Below, piece after piece: positions 58,364 to 64,000 of a stretch of 64,000 nucleotides of DNA. The stretch comes from Trichomonas vaginalis G3 (Eukaryota > Parabasalia > Trichomonadida > Trichomonadidae). The notes under the pieces are model-generated. The model was not told the origin of the DNA. It did not search any database and worked only from the letters and a program-made list of their open reading frames with translations. The DNA lies in NCBI RefSeq assembly GCF_026262505.1, contig NC_067204.1:23343300-23407299 (forward strand), in the 5' to 3' direction. The position numbers and the translations under genes were made by a program. Every line of letters begins with the position of its first letter. The stretch's first letter is position 1.

Positions 58364-60340
58364 CTCTTTACATACTGTGCCGAATGTAGTGAAACATTAG
58401 TTCAAGGGCAGTTCGTGCGATGCATTAAAAAAAGCAGGAAAAATGATTTTAAAGATCATAAGTGCAAATTTTTACTCCCAATGCCCAACTACGTTCCTGC
58501 TGAGCACCAAGTTGAGAATACTCAGCAAGCAGTTGGCTCTGATAATGATCCTTCGTTAGAAGAGATCATTGCCAGGCTTATTGCGAGCCTAGATATAAGC
58601 CTTTATGCCACAATGAAGCCAGCATTTAAAAGCTTCCTAGAGAGCTTCGCCAAATGGCTTAAAAATAAAGTCAATCGCGAACAGGGCATCAACTTTACAA
58701 TCCCAGACATTGAGTTCACACGGCGCGGTGTCAGAGAGGCATTGATTACTTTAGGCAAAACAGACTCCTCTCGGGGCCTAAAGTTCTGCGAGGAATTCCG
58801 CATCTTCTCAATTTCCCTGGACTGCGGAACACACAGCAGCCGTCATGGTCTATTCTCTTGTGTGTGCAATCCAGGCAAAACAGATCGCCACCAATTCTTC
58901 GACACAACAATTTCGACTAATTGGACATACGAGGACTACCATACATGGTTTGATTCTCTTAACGTTAATAAAAACCACGTAGCTGGAGTAGTCGGAGATG
59001 GTTTGCCAGCCCAGGTTAAAGGACTCTGCCACTGGAGGCCAGAAGGAGCCCTTTTCCCTGGCTTACAAACCGTGTACATTCGTTGCTTTAACCACGTCTT
59101 GAACAATGCTATTGTCCACGCACGTAAGCAATGTCCATTGTTGAATGAACTGATGAATAGAGTTCACCAGATTATCATTATCTTTAAGAATCACGATATG
59201 AGAGCGAGATACAAGATCAGGGTTCCATCAATCCCGGAAACTCGCTGGCTCTACATATATGATACTCTGTTTTTCATCTTTGATAATCTGGAAACAATTA
59301 ATACTGCTTTAAGAAGTGGAGATCTTCCACTATCCCTTTCCAGAGCTACACGTGAACAGTTACAATGGACACGTGATGGAATTCCTCCACTCTTTAAAGA
59401 TGCTTTAATGATATTCAAGCCATTAAAGCAACTTCAATTATGGCTGGAATCCAACAAGTCCATGGGTGCTTATGCATTCCTGATGATACAACAGTGCCAA
59501 GGGATGTTGGATGAAATGGCAGGAAGATTAACGCCAGATGGTGAAGAGATTCTCCGATCAATCACTACAATATTCAAAAATGATATGAAAGAATATGGTA
59601 GAATTGATTTGCTTCGGTTTGCTTTCGGCTTTACACCGTTAGCAAGGAAGATCATCAGAGACAAGAAGGGTTTTGGAGGAAAGACAAGCTATCCACCTAT
59701 AATGCAGTTGAAAGATGTGCAAGTCCCAACGATTCCTTCCCTGAGGATCATCAATCGCGAGATCACATTTGAGAAACTCGGCGAAATCCTTGAAGAAGAA
59801 CGAACAGAACGTGTTGACGAGGTAGCCGAGCATGATGAAGAGATCCAGCAAGCAGAAGAGGAACAAATGCTTAACGACGATCATGCAGCCGAAACAAATG
59901 CCGATGGTTCGAGGAATTCCTTGGTCTGGGATGTTGTAGATGAAGAGATAAAAGATCTATACACATTCATGATAACAATCCTCAGACAAAGAGCAATTGC
60001 CGAATCAACAGTTGATCCAACGATCAATAAAGACGATAGAGCCAAGGAATTGAGTGATGCTTACGATTTCTTCATAGAGCAAGATGATTCCCATCTTATA
60101 AATGGTCATCATCTTGCTCAAAATGATGGCAAGTTTTGGTACATGAATGGCATAAAGCAACTAAAAGCAATAAGACCAATTGGAAAAAGGATGATGTCAC
60201 TTTCGTGCAGTGAAGCAGATGTAGAACGGGTAATATCTGAATTGCGAAAGACAAGAAATTCAATGAACGAATCATGCAAAGAAGAATATGTAGCATGCCG
60301 CTTCTTCATCAAGTTGAATGATGATCAATTTGATATTTGA
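58364..60340 (+). CDS. hAT-like transposase
   Basis: Long clean frame, open from 58,364; the first possible start codon is a GTG at 58,415 (641 codons), as no ATG lies upstream in frame. The true start may be lost or spliced. Numbering from 58,415, DDE-like features are Asp136 in ISLDCGT and Asp195 in GVVGDGLPA. A CFNH motif (224-227) and ETRW (275-278) match the hAT Cys/His and RW positions. The C-terminal LSCSEADVERVISELRK region (from 596) resembles the hAT dimerisation domain with its conserved acid. The N-terminus has Cys/His residues (YCAEC upstream, DHKC) possibly from a BED-type zinc finger. An acidic insert lies at about 485-520. It is a plain DNA transposon gene and looks intact apart from the start. 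The mirror copy is at 44,440-46,390. Confidence 0.65.
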   Translation, partial: LFTYCAECSETLVQGQFVRCIKKSRKNDFKDHKCKFLLPMPNYVPAEHQVENTQQAVGSDNDPSLEEIIARLIASLDISLYATMKPAFKSFLESFAKWLKNKVNREQGINFTIPDIEFTRRGVREALITLGKTDSSRGLKFCEEFRIFSISLDCGTHSSRHGLFSCVCNPGKTDRHQFFDTTISTNWTYEDYHTWFDSLNVNKNHVAGVVGDGLPAQVKGLCHWRPEGALFPGLQTVYIRCFNHVLNNAIVHARKQCPLLNELMNRVHQIIIIFKNHDMRARYKIRVPSIPETRWLYIYDTLFFIFDNLETINTALRSGDLPLSLSRATREQLQWTRDGIPPLFKDALMIFKPLKQLQLWLESNKSMGAYAFLMIQQCQGMLDEMAGRLTPDGEEILRSITTIFKNDMKEYGRIDLLRFAFGFTPLARKIIRDKKGFGGKTSYPPIMQLKDVQVPTIPSLRIINREITFEKLGEILEEERTERVDEVAEHDEEIQQAEEEQMLNDDHAAETNADGSRNSLVWDVVDEEIKDLYTFMITILRQRAIAESTVDPTINKDDRAKELSDAYDFFIEQDDSHLINGHHLAQNDGKFWYMNGIKQLKAIRPIGKRMMSLSCSEADVERVISELRKTRNSMNESCKEEYVACRFFIKLNDDQFDI

Positions 60341-60521
60341 TTTTGTTTTTTAATAAAATTTATTAAATAATTTGTTTTAAAAAGTATTATTTTTATTCGT
60401 AAAGATATTAGACAGAAGGTGGCCAGCCTAATGTCTATCAATCTTTAATATTAGTAGTAATTTCCCGCATTTCTGAATGATGATTGATTAGCTTTGTTGT
60501 TATTGATGTAAAACTGGATAA

Positions 60522-60609
60522 GTATTAAATAATTATATTAATCTTGGCCAGGGGACTGCTGATGGCCAGTCAGCAGCGGCCACTATGAATCATTATAATT
60601 ATTTAATAC
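60522..60609. repeat. 88-bp inverted-repeat element or hairpin
   Basis: Perfect 15-bp arms (gtattaaataattat at 60,522-60,536 and its complement at 60,595-60,609) enclose a GC-richer core that folds on itself (ctgctga-tggccag-tcagcag). It resembles a tiny MITE or a strong cruciform. It lies about 180 bp after the transposase stop. Confidence 0.7.
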
Positions 60610-61317
60610 CTAAATTGAGGTAAAAAGCAATAAGACTTGCCGAGCCTCATGCCCCTACCTCATATAAATAGAATCACACTTTAGTGAATCAACATCTATA
60701 AGAATGAAGTGTTTTGAAGCTGAAATAATATTGAATAGAAATTAATTTTTTCTGAAATTTTGAATGAAATTATGGGAAATAAAAAAATTACTAAATATTG
60801 TATTCATACAAATATATTATTTTAAAGGAAAAATAGATGCTGATAGAAACAATGAAAATTTTTGAAAACTTTACAATTAATTTATGTTCGTTAACCACAG
60901 AGCTTGCAATCCAAAGCTCACGTTAGACAACAAGAGTCATGAAGTCTCATACTAAGGGATATCCAACATATATTTTAATAATCTAATGTTTGTGACAAAT
61001 ATTCAACATAAAATTAAGTTTTCGTTTCGTTACAAGGCATTCATACTTTGGAGATATCATGCTAAAGAATTAATAAATAAGATAATAAAATAAATTTATA
61101 CGTAATTACTTTCATTTAATATGCTTTATGCTGTATAATATTGATTAAGAGGCATTAAAAGGTTCCATAGTCTGCTTTTATAGGCAAGATTTTTGATAAA
61201 AATTTTAAATTTTGAAAAATGATGAGAAAAGGAAAAAAGGTAAATGAGAGCAAGAGGAGGGAAAAAAGAAAAAGAAAAGAAAGGGAAAGGGAAAATAAAA
61301 GAAAGAAGGACATATAA

Positions 61318-61424
61318 AAATTTAGATGCGCATTCTTAATGCCGAGGCGGCTTGCCGCCGAGGCGCGATTTTTTTAGGCCTCTACGGTAACCCGGCAATG
61401 TTTTTTTAAATCTTGTACAGCCCT
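61318..61424. repeat. GC-rich terminal segment of the hAT
   Basis: Contains ggcggcttgccgcc (perfect 6-bp-stem hairpin), gccgaggc twice, taacccggcaatg and the terminal tacagccctag. The GC-rich island against AT-rich surroundings is typical of hAT subterminal regions that bind the transposase. Confidence 0.55.
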
Positions 61425-62040
61425 AGAAAAAGGTATTTATCACAACAAATTTTCGTAATAGATAATTAATTTATCTAATTAATAATGGTATGAAGATAAT
61501 GAATATGATCATTCATCATTTTTTGAGCACTATACGAGCTTCGACTATAAGTTAAAACTTGAAATACAAAGATTGAAATTTTCCATTGTTGAATCTGCAA
61601 TAATATTAATATAAACTTGTTTAACTCTTATGATTCTAATATAGTAGTAATATTGCCGACATATTCGATTGGTTTTTAAACTCAGTAGTAGTATATGAAG
61701 GGTTGTGTGACTTTTTTTGTAAACGTAAGAATCATACATTTTTGAATAACTGAAGGTATCACTATGTCACCATGTCACCAGGTTATTTAACTTCTCTTAA
61801 AAATGATGACAACATGACATTTAGACAACAGGTACGAAAGGAGGAAGGCATTTATGTCTTACATTTTTGAATAATTTATTTTTTATTTTGTATGAAATTT
61901 TCACAAACCCTTTACATAATGAAACTTTTTTTGTTACATCTATATATAGACGATGCATTAAAATATATTTATTTATAAATCATTAAAAAATTAACATTAA
62001 TTTTAAAATAATTTATTTTATCTTTTATAAAAGAAGCTAT
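61425..62040. other. AT-rich spacer with one gtcacc repeat copy
   Basis: No convincing gene. 61,737-61,870 is a copy of the 120-bp gtcacc repeat. A 16-bp motif ctatatatagacgatg (about 61,940) recurs with one change at about 62,038, just before a small frame. Confidence 0.55.
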
Positions 62041-62047
62041 ATATAGA

Positions 62048-62176
62048 TGATGTTAGATATTCCGCGATTAATTAAACATTGTTTAAATCCTGAATGGGTT
62101 AAACTTCAATTTAAAAATGAAGATTGTGAATTATTAAAAAAATATGAAAGCCAAAATAAGCTAATGATTATTTGAA
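62048..62176 (+). CDS. Element B part: possible 42-residue frame
   Basis: Reads MMLDIPRLIKHCLNPEWVKL and ends near 62,176, overlapping the end of the convergent minus-strand gene. Short but protein-like (balanced composition, Trp and Cys present). No family. Low certainty. Confidence 0.3.
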
Positions 62177-62529
62177 TTTATGAAATCAATTATTTGATTC
62201 ATTCTTTCTTCAATCTCTTCTATTCTTTTTGTTAAATCATCTATTTTCATTAATGAGGTGATTCTTGATTGAGGAATAGATTTCAAACTAACCACCCCTT
62301 TTATTTTTGAAATTTTGAATCCATTAACTTTAAACATTTTATTCAATTTACATGTTGTCAATTCTTCAAATAATTTTTTATTATTAGCATAATAGTCATT
62401 AAATTCTTCAACAGATGAAAAAATTTTTATTTCAGTAATTGGTTTAACAACGTTTATTTTTTGTTGAACATTTTCACTTTCATTTATTTCTTCCTCCTCT
62501 GTTTCATTTATTTTTAAAATCGGTTTCAT
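62161..62529 (-). CDS. Element B part: 122-residue Glu-rich protein
   Basis: Starts MKPILKINETEEEEINESEN: acidic N-terminus, central VNGFKISKIKGVVSLKS stretch, then a heptad-like C-terminal helix (LTKRIEEIEERMNQIIDFI) suited to oligomerisation. It is divergent from the minor-capsid-like gene that starts 68 bp away. No family recognised. Fossil element part. Confidence 0.65.
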   Translation of the reverse strand: MKPILKINETEEEEINESENVQQKINVVKPITEIKIFSSVEEFNDYYANNKKLFEELTTCKLNKMFKVNGFKISKIKGVVSLKSIPQSRITSLMKIDDLTKRIEEIEERMNQIIDFINSNNH

Positions 62530-62596
62530 TTATCATTAAATAAAAATTAGAATATAAGTGATGAAATATATTTTTTTAATTAATATTAAATCAGAA

Positions 62597-62822
62597 ATGG
62601 CGGCAGGATTCTTTAAAAAATTATGGGATGGAATTAAGAAAGCTGCGGGTTGGGTTTATAAAAAGATTATTAAACCGTTGCAAACTTTTTGGCACCAGTA
62701 GCGAAAACGGCAGGAACTATCATAGGTGGAGTATTAGGTACTAAAGCAGGTAATCGGCGATGGAGCACAAGCAGGTAACGCAGTTGGTGAATTGCTGAAG
62801 GAATACTTAATAAAATATGAGG
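62597..62822 (+). CDS. Element B part: amphipathic minor-capsid-like protein
   Basis: Begins MAAGFFKKLWDGIKKAAGWV, a strongly amphipathic basic helix with Phe and Trp, followed downstream by Gly/Ala-rich sequence (TAGTIIGGVLGTKAG). The layout resembles the membrane-active minor capsid protein of adenovirus type (pVI-like) found in Polintons. It is convergent with a paralogue on the other strand. Fossil element part; broken. Confidence 0.5.
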
Positions 62823-62900
62823 TAGATAGTGGAAAAATAAATTATTTTAAAATTATTTTTATCTTAGTATCGGTTGTAGTCTTTGATAAACTTTTTCTCC

Positions 62901-63071
62901 TTATTTAAAACTTCTCTTTGGGGCAGCTTTTGGTGTTATTGATTCAGCAATGTCACTAATTGCTTCTTTATTCTTAAATATCCAAATTGCCCCCTTCTTC
63001 AATGTTTCCCAAACTTTACTCGCTCCTCTTTTTACTCTATCCCACAGTTTCTTAAATATACCTGCAGCCAT
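62901..63071 (-). CDS. Element B part: second amphipathic minor-capsid-like protein
   Basis: A 56-residue minus-strand frame starting MAAGIFKKLWDRVKRGASKV and ending KAAPKRSFK. The first ten residues match the plus-strand neighbour except at one position, so the two are inverted paralogues about 80 bp apart at their 3' ends. It is an amphipathic basic helix with Trp. It starts about 70 bp from the capsid-like region, on the opposite strand. Fossil element part. Confidence 0.6.
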   Translation of the reverse strand: MAAGIFKKLWDRVKRGASKVWETLKKGAIWIFKNKEAISDIAESITPKAAPKRSFK

Positions 63072-63139
63072 AGTTGATTATTTCATTAAAATTAAAAATT
63101 CATTTTCATCTTTTAATTTGATTTTTTATTTATTAATAA

Positions 63140-64000
63140 ATGACGACTAACTATTTGGTGCCAAACACTAAACCAATTAATGGAAATGTGTTTCATTCAT
63201 TCGAAAAGATAAATGAAATATTCGCAAAGAATGATGGTAGAAGATATTATAGAGAACTTGAAAGTTCATGCTATGACTCTGATGCTCCATATTTTGATGA
63301 TAAACAAACTCATTTAAGAATTACAAATCCAGCTCATGATGTGAACCAATTAGGTGACACATATTAAACGCAAAGTTAAAGCAACTCTAGTTTCAAATAA
63401 AGCTTTCACATGTGATGCCGCTTTTAAATGCATGCGTTTATTCGTTGGTTACAAATCATCAAATCAAAGCTTTAAACAATTAGAAGTAGAAACCGAAAGA
63501 GGTGATGCCGGTTATCTTCAGATGGATTGCGCCCGTGAATCTTTCGCATTTGCAACATATAAACCAAAATCAGAAAGGAAAGTTAAAAAGTTTGTTCATT
63601 CGTTATATAATAATGTTCAAAAATATGATAACTCAGTATGTGGTAAATATATTGACCCTTCAGAAGTTTTCAAGAAAGCAAATGAAGAAGTTGATGTCAC
63701 TTTTGATATGATTATTCCGGTAAATGATTTGTTAGCATTTCAGGCGTTCGATGATTATCCTAATCATTTGGTGATATCATTCTTAAATATTATGTTTTCA
63801 GGGATACTTTAGTATTTTGTCAGGTTGACCCGTTAAGAGTTGCTGATTTACAAATTACGTTTATGAAAAGATAACTGATGAAAATTATGAAAAGATTATG
63901 AATCATGTTTATAAATATGATCGCAAATTCCAACAAATCGGACTTCCTGCCAAATTAATTACAAGCTTAGCCGCTACATCTGCTGACGCAACAGTTGATG
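63140..64000 (+). CDS. Element B part: capsid-like region, runs off window
   Basis: Open segments at 63,140-63,367 and 63,354-63,812 and further sequence to the window end. It opens MTTNYLVPNTKPINGNVFHS and continues with beta-rich sequence, aromatic residues and Asp/Asn loops (TCDAAFKCMRLFVGYKSS). Position after the minor-capsid-like genes and composition suggest the N-terminal part of a major capsid protein, distinct from that of element A. The end lies outside the window. Fossil element part. Confidence 0.45.

Larger units (their letters stand above)
58300..61424 (+). mobile_element. hAT-like DNA transposon inside element B
   Basis: Right end placed at 61,424, where ttgtacagccctag reads on the other strand as ctagggctgtacaa, a typical hAT terminal sequence, followed inward by a GC-rich segment. 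The matching left end was not found upstream of the transposase, so the left border is approximate and may be truncated. The element interrupts element B between two of its small genes and later parts. The interval 60,610-61,310 is AT-rich with no gene. Confidence 0.55.
49260..64000 (+). mobile_element. Virus-like element B (Polinton-like), partly in spacer, partly clean
   Basis: Polinton-like element distinct from A. Recognisable parts are a helicase-primase N-terminal part and HNH-like pieces in the noisy spacer, satellite arrays, a KilA-N fragment array, the SF3 helicase (clean), small genes, an inverted minor-capsid-like pair and a capsid-like region running off the window. A hAT DNA transposon is inserted at about 58.3-61.4 kb. 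The clean arm looks only lightly broken, with perhaps three to five breaks. Neither terminus is defined here. No polymerase or integrase was seen. Confidence 0.7.

Overview
The window looks like a long-read scaffold from a trichomonad parabasalid (Trichomonas vaginalis or a close relative). The evidence is an AT-rich background, an intronless alpha/beta-hydrolase gene with a lysine-rich tail, a Tvmar-type mariner with TA target duplications, and Polinton/Maverick-type elements. This is inferred from content; no rRNA or other species marker is present.

The main feature is structural. Two large inverted duplications meet at a 25-N gap (41,667-41,691). In the first, about 540-19,300 is repeated in reverse complement at about 22,290-41,666. 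In the second, 41,692-49,260 is repeated in reverse complement at about 55,560-63,110. In each, the arm away from the gap is clean, with long open frames. The arm next to the gap is littered with small indels and substitutions in genes, repeats and spacer alike. Both arms touching the gap look like unpolished fold-back (template/complement) read sequence left on two contig ends. The trustworthy sequence is then about 1-19,300 and 55,560-64,000; most pseudogenes between them are noisy mirror images.

Left clean part: a mariner (317-1619) sits in a 12-bp tandem array; then about 4 kb of non-coding DNA with hairpin-rich repeats (3.1-3.9 kb) and short tandem duplications; then the only clear host gene, the hydrolase at 6025-7350. 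A 31-A run and a GC-rich hairpin follow. From about 7.87 kb starts virus-like element A: 86-bp and 25-bp terminal arrays, a coiled-coil/Gln-Pro-rich structural block, a capsid-like region, small genes, an SF3 helicase and a packaging-ATPase-like gene. I see no DNA polymerase B or integrase.

Central and right part: element B is related but distinct. It has a second SF3 helicase, HNH-like pieces, a tandemly copied KilA-N fragment with a perfect palindrome, 25-bp satellite arrays of the same family as in A, small genes, a hAT-like DNA transposon inside it (58.3-61.4 kb), an inverted pair of amphipathic minor-capsid-like genes and a capsid-like region running off the window end. A and B share a palindromic intergenic unit and the 25-bp satellite, so they probably belong to one lineage. 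Genes in A lie in short same-strand runs separated by AT-rich palindromic spacers, which may act as promoters or terminators.
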